DNA of 64,000 bases from Rubritalea tangerina (lineage in GTDB: Bacteria > Verrucomicrobiota > Verrucomicrobiia > Verrucomicrobiales > Akkermansiaceae). Made by a program: the position numbers and the translations under genes. Shown here in pieces: positions 9,628 to 17,964 of the stretch; position 1 is the stretch's first letter, and every line of letters starts with the position of its first letter. Under the pieces are notes generated by a model. That model ran no database searches and had not been told where the DNA came from. It worked only from the letters and a program-made list of their open reading frames with translations. The DNA lies in assembly GCF_042683245.1 (NCBI RefSeq), contig NZ_JBHUJB010000009.1, positions 1 to 64,000 of the forward strand, given 5' to 3'.

Positions 9628-11010
9628 ATGTCTTCCGCTCTCAAAATCCTACCTCCAGTCGAGCCATTAGCCAATGCGCTCGCCAATTCAGTCTCCCTCC
9701 CAAAACCCCTCGTTGTCTCCTTCGTCCGCAAAGAAGTCGCCAGCTGGCGCAAGCAATTGCTCGCAGGCACCACCAGCGACCGAGATACCATCGAGGCTGC
9801 CATCACCGAAAACCTAGAAGCCTTTGCGAGCTCTCGCTTGCAACCCGTCATCAATGGCACTGGCGTGCTCATCCACACCAACCTCGGCCGCTCGCCACTT
9901 GGCAAAACGGCCGCCGCCGCCCTCGAAAAAATCGCCACCGGCTACTCCAATTTAGAATTCAACCTCCCCGAAGGCACCCGCGGCAAGCGAGCCGGCTACC
10001 TAGAAACCGCCCTTGCCTGCCTCGTTAATGCTGAGGCAGCAACTGCAGTCAACAACTGCGCTGCTGCACTCGTCCTCATTTTGCGCCACCTCTGCGATGG
10101 CGAGAAAAATGAAGTCATCGTCTCGCGCTCCGAGTTAGTAGAGATTGGCGGCGGGTTTCGCGTCCCTGAAATCCTCGAGACCTCGGGTGCCAAACTCGTC
10201 GAAGTCGGCGCTACGAACAAAACCCACATCGACGATTACGCCAAAGCCATCACCCCCAATACCGCTCTGATACTCAAGGTTCATCGCTCGAATTTTTACA
10301 TCGAAGGCTTCACCGCAGAACCTGACATCACAGAACTCTCGGAGCTCAGCCGCGCTCACAGCTTCCCCTTGGTCGAAGACATTGGCTCCGGCGCCATGAT
10401 GAATACCGATGAGCTCGCCCCCATTGACCACGAGCCAACTCCACAAGAAGCCCTCACCAAGGGAGTAGACCTCATCTGCTTCTCCGGCGACAAATTACTC
10501 GGCGGCCCCCAATCCGGTATCATCGCTGGACGTTCGGATCTCATAGCCGGCATTAAAAAGGAACCCTTCTTCCGCGCCGTCCGCTGCGACAAACTCATCC
10601 TCACTGTCCTGCAGGAAAGCATCGATGAATACCTCCGCACCCAGGCCAAGCCAAGCGAGACCGATGTCCCAAACCTCAAAGCCCTCGCCTTGCCTCCAGA
10701 AGCCCTCAAAAGCCGCGCCCAGTCCATGCTCGACGCCATTGGCCCCGTCGATAAAGCTGAGATCTCAATCGTCGATACCATGGCTACCACCGGTGGCGGC
10801 ACCATGCCAAAATCGCAAATCCCCTCAATTGGACTCCAAATCACCCCCACTGGCATCAGCCTCAATAAATTGTCCAAGCTCCTGCGTGTCGGCACCCCCG
10901 CCATCGTCGGCTACACTCAGGAAAAACACCTCCTGATCGACCTGCGCACCCTATTCGACTGGCAAGACACACTTGTCGCCGACCGCCTCAAAAACATTCT
11001 TAAAGGATAA
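9628..11010 (+). CDS. selA: L-seryl-tRNA(Sec) selenium transferase
   Basis: SelA converts Ser-tRNA(Sec) to selenocysteinyl-tRNA(Sec) using selenophosphate and PLP. The 460-aa length and motifs are canonical: VINGTGVLIHTNLGRSPL (about residues 73-90), NNCAAALVL, SRSELVEIGGGFRVPEI, VHRSNFYIEGF, and the PLP-lysine site CFSGDKLLGGPQSG (lysine 289). It implies the organism makes selenoproteins. selB, selD and tRNA-Sec are not in the window, and no in-frame-TGA selenoprotein was recognised here. It is followed 16 bp later by a phosphatase gene. Confidence 0.95.
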   Translation: MSSALKILPPVEPLANALANSVSLPKPLVVSFVRKEVASWRKQLLAGTTSDRDTIEAAITENLEAFASSRLQPVINGTGVLIHTNLGRSPLGKTAAAALEKIATGYSNLEFNLPEGTRGKRAGYLETALACLVNAEAATAVNNCAAALVLILRHLCDGEKNEVIVSRSELVEIGGGFRVPEILETSGAKLVEVGATNKTHIDDYAKAITPNTALILKVHRSNFYIEGFTAEPDITELSELSRAHSFPLVEDIGSGAMMNTDELAPIDHEPTPQEALTKGVDLICFSGDKLLGGPQSGIIAGRSDLIAGIKKEPFFRAVRCDKLILTVLQESIDEYLRTQAKPSETDVPNLKALALPPEALKSRAQSMLDAIGPVDKAEISIVDTMATTGGGTMPKSQIPSIGLQITPTGISLNKLSKLLRVGTPAIVGYTQEKHLLIDLRTLFDWQDTLVADRLKNILKG

Positions 11011-11026
11011 CCTCTCTCATTTCCTC

Positions 11027-11683
11027 ATGCCTCTTGTTATCGGAGATATCCACGGCTGCCATCGACAGCTCAACGACCTTCTCGCCCTGCTCTCGCCCAG
11101 TTCCAATACCCCCATCATCACCCTCGGAGATTACATCGACCGAGGCCCCGACACCAAAGGCGTCATCGATACCCTCATCGCCCTCGGCCCTCAGCTCATC
11201 CATCTCAAAGGCAACCACGATGTCTTCATGGAACAAGCGCGCACCGACAGCGCAATGTACGACTTCTGGCTCCAACCCATGGTCGGCGGACAGGAAACCC
11301 TCGATGCCTACGGCGGCCACCTCGACAATGTCCCAGACGCCCATTGGCAATTCCTCGCCTCCGCCAAACTCTATCACGAACTCGACGATTTCATCTGCGT
11401 CCACGGTGGACTCGATCCCAAAGTCCCACTCGCCCAACAATCCCCAGAAGTTCTCCTCAACCTCCGCTTCCAACACGCTAAAAAACATTGCTCAGGTAAA
11501 ACCATTATCTGCGGACACACCCGCCAAATCGATGGCAAACCTAAACTCCGCCGTAATACCCTCTGCATCGATACCAATGTCTTCGGTGGCGGCTACCTCA
11601 CCGCATTCGATACCCAACAACATATCATCTATCAGGTAGATGAGAACAGCCAGTGCCAACAATTCCCGTTCTCTATCAGCTAA
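11027..11683 (+). CDS. PrpA-like metallophosphatase (Ser/Thr protein phosphatase family)
   Basis: A 218-aa protein with the calcineurin-type metal-site motifs in order: GDIHGC (residues 5-10), GDYIDRGPD (about 39-47), LKGNHD (about 66-71) and the late His sites VHGGLDP and CGHTR. This is the lambda-phosphatase/PrpA group, which dephosphorylates Ser/Thr or small substrates. The ATG at 11027 starts exactly at MPLVIGDIHG; an upstream in-frame start would overlap selA. It is probably cotranscribed with selA, with no obvious functional link. Confidence 0.85.
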   Translation: MPLVIGDIHGCHRQLNDLLALLSPSSNTPIITLGDYIDRGPDTKGVIDTLIALGPQLIHLKGNHDVFMEQARTDSAMYDFWLQPMVGGQETLDAYGGHLDNVPDAHWQFLASAKLYHELDDFICVHGGLDPKVPLAQQSPEVLLNLRFQHAKKHCSGKTIICGHTRQIDGKPKLRRNTLCIDTNVFGGGYLTAFDTQQHIIYQVDENSQCQQFPFSIS

Positions 11684-12396
11684 GCCTTCTGGTCGCTTGA
11701 ACGTAACTGAATATCCCCAATGTCCACATGCATCGGTGAATTTATAATGTGCAATACACAATTGGCGACATCCTCTGCGCCCAGCATCTGCATCGACGCT
11801 TTTGCCTCGGCAAGTTGCTCTTCGCGGCCTTGAAAATATTCATCTAACAATGGTGTATCAACAAAGCCTGGCGAGACCGAAGCAACGCGGATGCGACTCC
11901 CCGCAGCGCGAAGTTCCGACCTCAGCGCGTCGGTGATGCCACGCACCGCAAATTTCGTGGGCGCATAAAACCCACCGGTCGGCGGTACTCGGTGCCCACT
12001 CATGCTCGACACATTAATGATCTGCCCAGATTCTGGGCTGAGAAATTTCAAAGCAGCCTGACTGCAATAGGCCAGAGCTCGGACATTGACCGACCACATC
12101 GTATCCCAATCCTCGAGTGCGCCATCCGTGATTTTTGAAAGCTTCGCGACTCCTGCATTGTTGACCCACACATCCACTCTCGCAGACGCACTCTCAATCT
12201 GCGCCATAGCGTCATCGATGGAGGCTTGATCTCTCAGATCACAGCTAATCCCCCTCACCCGAGAGTCGAGTGTGTCACTGCGTCGACAGAGGCCAATCAC
12301 CTGAGCCCCAGCATCCAAACATTGCGCTGAAATTGCCGCACCAATCCCTGAAGACGCCCCCGTAATAACAACCGTCTTACCTTCTAGCTGAGCCAT
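11680..12396 (-). CDS. Short-chain dehydrogenase/reductase
   Basis: A 238-aa classical SDR with NAD(P) motif TGASSGIG (residues 12-19), NNAG motif VWVNNAGVAKL, catalytic Ser in INVSSMSGH and catalytic YxxxK in YAPTK. Substrate unknown; the family covers many alcohol/ketone oxidoreductions. The start is placed at MAQLEGKTVVITG, because a 20-residue upstream extension runs into the small lipoprotein region and is atypical. It converges with the phosphatase gene, overlapping by 4 bp. Confidence 0.88.
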   Translation of the reverse strand: MAQLEGKTVVITGASSGIGAAISAQCLDAGAQVIGLCRRSDTLDSRVRGISCDLRDQASIDDAMAQIESASARVDVWVNNAGVAKLSKITDGALEDWDTMWSVNVRALAYCSQAALKFLSPESGQIINVSSMSGHRVPPTGGFYAPTKFAVRGITDALRSELRAAGSRIRVASVSPGFVDTPLLDEYFQGREEQLAEAKASMQMLGAEDVANCVLHIINSPMHVDIGDIQLRSSDQKA

Positions 12397-12409
12397 CACC
12401 GAAGCTTTC

Positions 12410-12565
12410 TTACATTCCAGCCACACCACCCATGCCCACAGCATGTGCAGCACCACGCACTGTCCGCCCAGGTAAAGACAAGGTGTTCTTTACCAAGGGA
12501 GCATTACAGGAATTAAGCATTGAGAGAATTAACGCAGCCACGCTCAGCTTAAGGAATTTTTGCAT
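12410..12565 (-). CDS. Small putative lipoprotein (51 aa)
   Basis: From MQKFLKLSVAALILSML the sequence has a basic start, a hydrophobic core and a lipobox-like LNSC, giving a mature peptide of about 33 residues (CNAPLVKNTLSLPGRTVRG...) after lipidation. It lies 14 bp ahead of the SDR on the same strand. No family recognised. The signal/lipobox is the only support, so it could be a chance frame. Confidence 0.5.
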   Translation of the reverse strand: MQKFLKLSVAALILSMLNSCNAPLVKNTLSLPGRTVRGAAHAVGMGGVAGM

Positions 12566-12804
12566 GGCAATGACCCTAGTGATCGCGCCCATGCTGTCAA
12601 ACCTAACTCACGCAGATTGCGCTGCAGCATCCCGCATATTTTGTCATCGATCTGGCAATAGCTGCACAGCGATCTACCAAACTTGGGCTACCTTCCCACC
12701 TCGATTGGGACTCCATGCACGGGGGAATTTGGGGTCTCATTCGGGAACATGGGTCGGGCTAGCCCATTGCCTAGCTAGTCCGATCCAAATAGCGCGCTCA
12801 CCCC

Positions 12805-14106
12805 CTACTCAGCGTAGCGATTTGCACTCAAATCCATGCCGCTTGGGCGCTGGAATAAACGCAATCCAAACTCAGGAGTGATCGCCATCAAATGGTCAAA
12901 AATATCACTCTGAATCCCCTCAAAGTTGACCCAAGCATTGTCCGTGGAGAAACAATACACCTCAATTGGAAGCCCATTATCCCCCGGGGATAAGTGGCGC
13001 ACCAAAATCGTTTGATCCTGGGCAATCTTGGGATGATGCTTAAGGTATTGCACAATGTATGCCCGGTAGGTTCCCACATTTGTCATCACACGCGCGTTGA
13101 CCAAATCTTCCGTGCTCACGCCCTTCTCAGAGTTCCATTGCGAAATCTCCTCTTCCTTCGCCGCCACATAGTCCTTGAGCAAACGAATCTTCCGACAACG
13201 CTCGATCTCAGTAGATGTCAGCGGACGCACCGATTGCATATCAAAATGCATCGCACGCTTGATGCGGCGTACGCCACTCTCACTCATCCCACGCCAGTTC
13301 TTGAAGCTGTCAGAAATCAAAGCATAGGTCGGGACCGTTGTTATGGTCTTGTCCCAGTTGATGACCTTCACAGTAGTGAGCGCCACTTCAGCGACCTCAC
13401 CGTCCGCTCCAAACTTCGGCATCTCAATCCAATCCCCAACCGACACCATCTGGTTGGCTGATAATTGCACACCCGCGACTAGCCCCAAAATCGCATCCTT
13501 GAAAATCAACATCAAGATCGCTGTCGCTGCACCCAAACCTGAGAAAATCAAGATCGGCGACTTACCCATCACACTCGAAATCACAAAGATTAATCCCACA
13601 ATGAAGAGCACCACCTTGATCACCTGAATGAAGCTCTTGAGCGGTAATTTCTTAGAAACATCATAACGGTTGTAGATCCTCTCCACAATGTTGAGCATCG
13701 ACATCAGCGAGAACAAAATAAGAATGATCGCGGTAACTTGTGAAACCACTAACAGGATCTGACCGCTGCCTACGACAATCGAGTCAACCTTGTCCGCGCC
13801 AAAAGCGTCTGGATCAAATACCTCAAGCGCCGTCTTCCACACAATCGCCACAGGAACCAAAAGTGAGATCCACGTGAATAACCGGCTATTGAGCAGCTCG
13901 TCATCCCAATCGTTCGGCGTCGCTTTGACAATCTTCTCAACGATCCTGTAGATAATCTTGCGCGTGACAAAATACGCCACTGCCGCAACCACTAGGACCA
14001 TCGAAAAGAGGATCAAGTTCACAACCAGTTGCTCTTTCAAACCAGGGATCGTGGCTTCCGAATAAATAAAATTGAAAATGCGGTGATGCCAATCGTGAGG
14101 AGTCAT
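12805..14106 (-). CDS. MscS-family mechanosensitive channel (YbdG-like)
   Basis: A 433-aa inner-membrane protein with about five hydrophobic segments (near residues 25-50, 80-100, 115-140, 165-185 and 190-215), then the MscS pore/beta domain: GLGAATAILMLIFKDAILGLVAGVQLSANQMVSVGDWIEMPKFGADGEV. The long C-terminal domain with KTITTVPTYALISDSFKNWRGMSESGVRRIKRAM resembles E. coli YbdG, a small-conductance osmotic channel. It presumably releases solutes on hypo-osmotic shock. Single gene in its neighbourhood. Confidence 0.88.
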   Translation of the reverse strand: MTPHDWHHRIFNFIYSEATIPGLKEQLVVNLILFSMVLVVAAVAYFVTRKIIYRIVEKIVKATPNDWDDELLNSRLFTWISLLVPVAIVWKTALEVFDPDAFGADKVDSIVVGSGQILLVVSQVTAIILILFSLMSMLNIVERIYNRYDVSKKLPLKSFIQVIKVVLFIVGLIFVISSVMGKSPILIFSGLGAATAILMLIFKDAILGLVAGVQLSANQMVSVGDWIEMPKFGADGEVAEVALTTVKVINWDKTITTVPTYALISDSFKNWRGMSESGVRRIKRAMHFDMQSVRPLTSTEIERCRKIRLLKDYVAAKEEEISQWNSEKGVSTEDLVNARVMTNVGTYRAYIVQYLKHHPKIAQDQTILVRHLSPGDNGLPIEVYCFSTDNAWVNFEGIQSDIFDHLMAITPEFGLRLFQRPSGMDLSANRYAE

Positions 14107-14205
14107 GCAAATCCATTAGCCATGAGCTGCTAGATGTGCAAGGTCGAATGTCACCCAGATCCCCTTGCATTCCATCCAAATGTGAAGCAGCTTGCCTTGC
14201 ACCAC

Positions 14206-14988
14206 ATGAAACTCTGGCTCCATAGCTTACTCTCCATCATCTGCCTCTGCGCCCTCACCGCCTGCAAGATTGATGGTGAAGAAGAAATTACCATCCGCGA
14301 CGATGGCTCTGCTCAAGTGCGTGTCCACTATATCCTCCCCTACAAAGCATTCTCCAAAAATGACGCCCAACAAGTTCACTCGCTCCTAACCGAGATCGCC
14401 AACCGCCATCCTGAACTCAGCCTCACCGAGAATACCTCGTTGCCTCACGGAAAGTATTGCCAAGAACTTAAACTCAATATCGCATTTTCCTCAGTTCTTG
14501 AAATCGAAAGAATCATACTCGAAGAACATGCCCACTTCCAATCACTGGCCTCCCAAAGCGGTGACGAGAACAAAAGTATCACCATGGTAGAAGCATTGTT
14601 AGGCAACATCGAGGCCGGTGTCCATGCCGACGCCATCCGCTACGACCGAACCGTCAACCTCAGCCCACTCTTCAAAGGGAAAATCACCAATGGCAAAGTC
14701 CTTGGCAATGCAGAGTTTCGCTACATTCTTACCACCCCCCTTGCTGCTGACAGCCATAATGCTAGCGCTGTCACCAATCAGGGCAAAACTCTGACCTGGC
14801 GCATCCCTCTGCGTGAATACTACAACAAACCTTTTCAGCTAAAAACCCAACACGCCCGCCATCTCTTCACCCTCCTGTGGACACTCCTGACTGGCTTCTG
14901 CCTCGCCCTCATCGGACTCACCTTCTGGTGGAGACGCCGACGCATACGGCGCCAATCTGACCGCTCACTAACATCAGACGAGGAATAG
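14206..14988 (+). CDS. Putative membrane-anchored lipoprotein (LppM-like)
   Basis: A 260-aa protein starting MKLWLHSLLSIICLCALTAC: a lipoprotein signal with lipobox LTAC, followed by EEEITIRDDGSAQVRVHYILPY, a strand pattern seen in DUF3153/LppM-type lipoproteins. A transmembrane segment near the C-terminus (LLWTLLTGFCLALIGLTFWW) is followed by an Arg-rich cytoplasmic tail. It would therefore be anchored at both ends with a periplasmic middle domain. Its 3' end overlaps the converging transporter gene by 15 bp. Function unknown. Confidence 0.6.
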   Translation: MKLWLHSLLSIICLCALTACKIDGEEEITIRDDGSAQVRVHYILPYKAFSKNDAQQVHSLLTEIANRHPELSLTENTSLPHGKYCQELKLNIAFSSVLEIERIILEEHAHFQSLASQSGDENKSITMVEALLGNIEAGVHADAIRYDRTVNLSPLFKGKITNGKVLGNAEFRYILTTPLAADSHNASAVTNQGKTLTWRIPLREYYNKPFQLKTQHARHLFTLLWTLLTGFCLALIGLTFWWRRRRIRRQSDRSLTSDEE

Positions 14989-17526
14989 GAAGCCTTCCAC
15001 ATCCATCGTCGCTTTTAGCGCGTGCTTAACATCCACACCATAGGCTACGCCTGAGATGATCAGGTGCTCGTAGTCACCATCCTGATACGCAAAGCCCGGC
15101 AACAGCCTGCCGACACTCCCATCCTTCCAACCCGCTTGAAATTGGTTGGTCGTCGTCACCGCATTCGGGTGCTCAGTAGACATCGATAACACCTTTCCTT
15201 CCACCACCCCAACTGGGTAACACGGAACTTGAGCTTCGTGGTCTAATTCGCCACCAGTGTGGTAAAACACCGCACGTGGAGGATGGGCTTGAGTCACCTT
15301 ATGACGCAAACTCTCCCCACCCACAAATGCCTCTACAGAGAAACTTAAATTCCATTCTTCAATGTGACTCACCGCTGTGTACTCGTCCGCTAACAAGACG
15401 CGCACTTGATGTACAATTGGCAAACCAATAGCAAATACAGCTGCCGCAGCCGAGCTGCTATCTACTACAATCACCCCCTTTTTACTAAACGCCGGGCTCT
15501 CCGCCACTTGCAGAGCATTCGCTATCAATGCCCGTTGTTCCTCTTCAGGTAAACCACGCACCTCATCGAGCATCTTCTCAAAGATTGCACGATCACCATC
15601 TAACAAGTCGATCTTCCGGTCGAGCAACTTCCCAGGATGCGCCAAAATTTCACGCATCTCCAATGCCTCAGATGACATTGCGTGCAGTGACTTGCGCACT
15701 GAAATCGAGCTCGACATCCGGCAAGGAATCGGCTTCCCCCATGCCACAGTCACGCCGTAGGGAATCCGATAAGGTACCTTCTTGAAGAGCACCCCACGTT
15801 CGAATGAAAAGATCGAGCCCCAGAGCCCATCCATATAGACAGGCATCACCGGACATTTAGCCTTCCTCGCAATCATTTCAAAGCCACGCTTGAGCTCATT
15901 CATCGCTCCACTGCGCGTTAGTTGTCCCTCAGGAAAAATACACACTACCGCACCCTCAGCCACAGCATCCGCCGCAGTCTGAATCGCTTCCTTCGCCTTC
16001 GTCGCCGAAATCGGAACCGTATCAAACAACTTCACAAAATGACGCAAGATACCATCTTTCTCAAAATAACTATCGTGCATCAAAAAACGAATCGGTCTCG
16101 GACTTGCCGCAGTCAAAATAAACGCGTCGATGTAAGTCACATGGTTCGGCACAATCAAAACGCCCCCCTCCTCAGGCATCCGCTCCGCATGCAAAACCTT
16201 CTGACGATAAAATATCCGAAACACACTCAACAAAGTGAAGCGAACAAAGTGCTGCGGCATCAGCTTCGTTGAAAAACCTGTGACTACCAAAGTCAACGCT
16301 GCCATACACAAAAACTGCCCGCTCATCCCCACACCCACCTTGCTGAGAAACAGCTGAAAAGCCACCGCCCCTGCTCCCGCCAAACAATCTAACAGATTCA
16401 GTCCAGCCAAAATCTGCCCGCGCTTCGAGGGGTCACACACATCCTGCACATAAGCATTGAGTGGCACTAGGAACAATGCCCCACCTGCTCCAGTGACAAC
16501 CAACCAAACCTTCATCCAGATAGAATCGAGTGGCGATAATGCCATCATCACACAGCCAAGAACCGCCACCAAACTACCAATCGGCACCAAACCTAACTCA
16601 ATATTGCGTCGGCATGCCAAGGAGCCCAACAACCCACCTAGAACAATGCCACCACTCGCCGCTGCTAGAAACCACGCCATCTCTGAACCAAAGCCTTCAT
16701 CCCCCCCAGTGAGTAATTCAGCCAGCTGGACTGCGGCTAAGTTAATAAATCCCCCAAGAAACCAAAAGAACGCCACTCCCATACCCGACCATTTCAGGCG
16801 TCGTTCCCCAAATAACTCACCGAGTTGTCCCACGTGCTCCCATAGAATCTTCGTCTCAAATGGACGCCGCGATGGCGATGGATAATACTTTAAGGTCCAT
16901 GACAATAGCACCGCCGGCACCGCAAACACAGTCAGTATCACCAATGGAGAATAAGCCGCAGTCCAGCCGTCATGGGTCTCGCCTAGGCGACTATCAAACC
17001 AAAAACCACTCACAATCTGCCCCACACAAATAGCCAGCACGGAAGCCATCTCTAACACACCACTGGCAAAGCCTAAACGCTCACTCCCCACCATTTCCTT
17101 CACTAGCCCCTTCTTAGCAGGACTCAGCAAGGTAGATTGAACCGCTAACAGGAAAAAACCAAAAATCCCCAATGGCAAACTCTTCAGGTAGATCGAAAAA
17201 GAAATCATCACCAAGACCCCTAGCTGCAACATCATCCCCGCTCGCATCACCAAGGTCTTACTAAACCGATCCGATAACCACCCCGCAATGGGTGATAAAA
17301 AGATAAAGGGCGCTACGATGAGCCCCCCTAAAATATACTTCATGTCTCCCCCATTGCCCCCATCTGCACTCTGCAACGCCAGCCAAGCCGCCAATGGAAT
17401 TAAAAAAAATTGCGCGGCCTTGTCGTTGAATGCGTTCTGCGCCGCCAATCCCACCATCGTCCAAAATGAACGCTCATCCTCTTTACTTGCCCTGTGATGT
17501 TCTTCTCTTTCGCGGTGATCTTCCAT
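14974..17526 (-). CDS. MFS transporter / PlsC acyltransferase fusion with degenerate acyl-ACP synthetase tail
   Basis: About 850 aa. Domains: an MFS permease (roughly residues 20-415, about 12 membrane segments; AQNAFNDKAAQFFLIPL and SDRFSKTLVMRAG are LplT-like); a PlsC acyltransferase (about 440-620; PNHVTYIDAF stands where NHxxxxD is expected and FPEGQLTRSG is the second block); and a C-terminal part of about 200 aa with a KDGSVGRLLPGF segment that recalls the adenylation domain of Aas but lacks its ATP-binding signature. The LplT-Aas set flips and re-acylates lysophospholipids. Here acylation may persist without acyl-ACP synthesis. Start MEDHREREEHH chosen; in-frame starts exist up to 17601. 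Confidence 0.82.
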   Translation of the reverse strand: MEDHREREEHHRASKEDERSFWTMVGLAAQNAFNDKAAQFFLIPLAAWLALQSADGGNGGDMKYILGGLIVAPFIFLSPIAGWLSDRFSKTLVMRAGMMLQLGVLVMISFSIYLKSLPLGIFGFFLLAVQSTLLSPAKKGLVKEMVGSERLGFASGVLEMASVLAICVGQIVSGFWFDSRLGETHDGWTAAYSPLVILTVFAVPAVLLSWTLKYYPSPSRRPFETKILWEHVGQLGELFGERRLKWSGMGVAFFWFLGGFINLAAVQLAELLTGGDEGFGSEMAWFLAAASGGIVLGGLLGSLACRRNIELGLVPIGSLVAVLGCVMMALSPLDSIWMKVWLVVTGAGGALFLVPLNAYVQDVCDPSKRGQILAGLNLLDCLAGAGAVAFQLFLSKVGVGMSGQFLCMAALTLVVTGFSTKLMPQHFVRFTLLSVFRIFYRQKVLHAERMPEEGGVLIVPNHVTYIDAFILTAASPRPIRFLMHDSYFEKDGILRHFVKLFDTVPISATKAKEAIQTAADAVAEGAVVCIFPEGQLTRSGAMNELKRGFEMIARKAKCPVMPVYMDGLWGSIFSFERGVLFKKVPYRIPYGVTVAWGKPIPCRMSSSISVRKSLHAMSSEALEMREILAHPGKLLDRKIDLLDGDRAIFEKMLDEVRGLPEEEQRALIANALQVAESPAFSKKGVIVVDSSSAAAAVFAIGLPIVHQVRVLLADEYTAVSHIEEWNLSFSVEAFVGGESLRHKVTQAHPPRAVFYHTGGELDHEAQVPCYPVGVVEGKVLSMSTEHPNAVTTTNQFQAGWKDGSVGRLLPGFAYQDGDYEHLIISGVAYGVDVKHALKATMDVEGFLFLV

Positions 17527-17964
17527 GACGCCGCGCAAGCTATCGCATATTCCTAACCACTTGGAAATCGATAAAACGATAGTTTCTATCATTTTCACCA
17601 ATGATCCCCCAAGGCCCCTCCCTCATCCATTCCCACCCTATCAAACTCGCTTCTTACTGATGGTAATGAACGAAATTGCACACCCATAAAAACTCGACCA
17701 GTATGCACATTTTAGCCAATCTCCGAGACAGCCATCACAAGGTACTGGTTCACCTCAATCAGTGTTGTCTCATTACTCCTCGCTTTCCGATCGCTTACCA
17801 CTTGTTGCACTCAGAGAGAGAGTCACACTCTCTCGTGCTCTGTGGTGCCATGCTTAGCTCCTTCCATGGACTCCCCCCCACTCCCGCTTAAGCCACCCCA
17901 TTCCCTCACACTTTTCCTGCGCTTCCCTATTGCATCTTAGCCCCAAAACAGCCACTAATGCGGC
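17527..17964. other. Divergent intergenic region (transporter fusion / ligA)
   Basis: About 440 bp between divergent genes, expected to hold both promoters. The clear structure is a hairpin GAGAGAGT-CAC-ACTCTCTC at 17816-17834. No T-tract follows, so it is not a standard terminator. A 71-codon plus frame (17676-17891) has no recognisable features. Confidence 0.4.

Noticed and set aside
12566..12804. Possible tRNA or structured RNA between the lipoprotein and channel genes
   Set aside because: Only short palindromes such as GGGCTAGCCC are present; no cloverleaf and no 95-nt tRNA-Sec pattern.
17676..17891. 71-codon plus-strand frame
   Set aside because: No recognisable features, and it lies in the expected promoter region of ligA.
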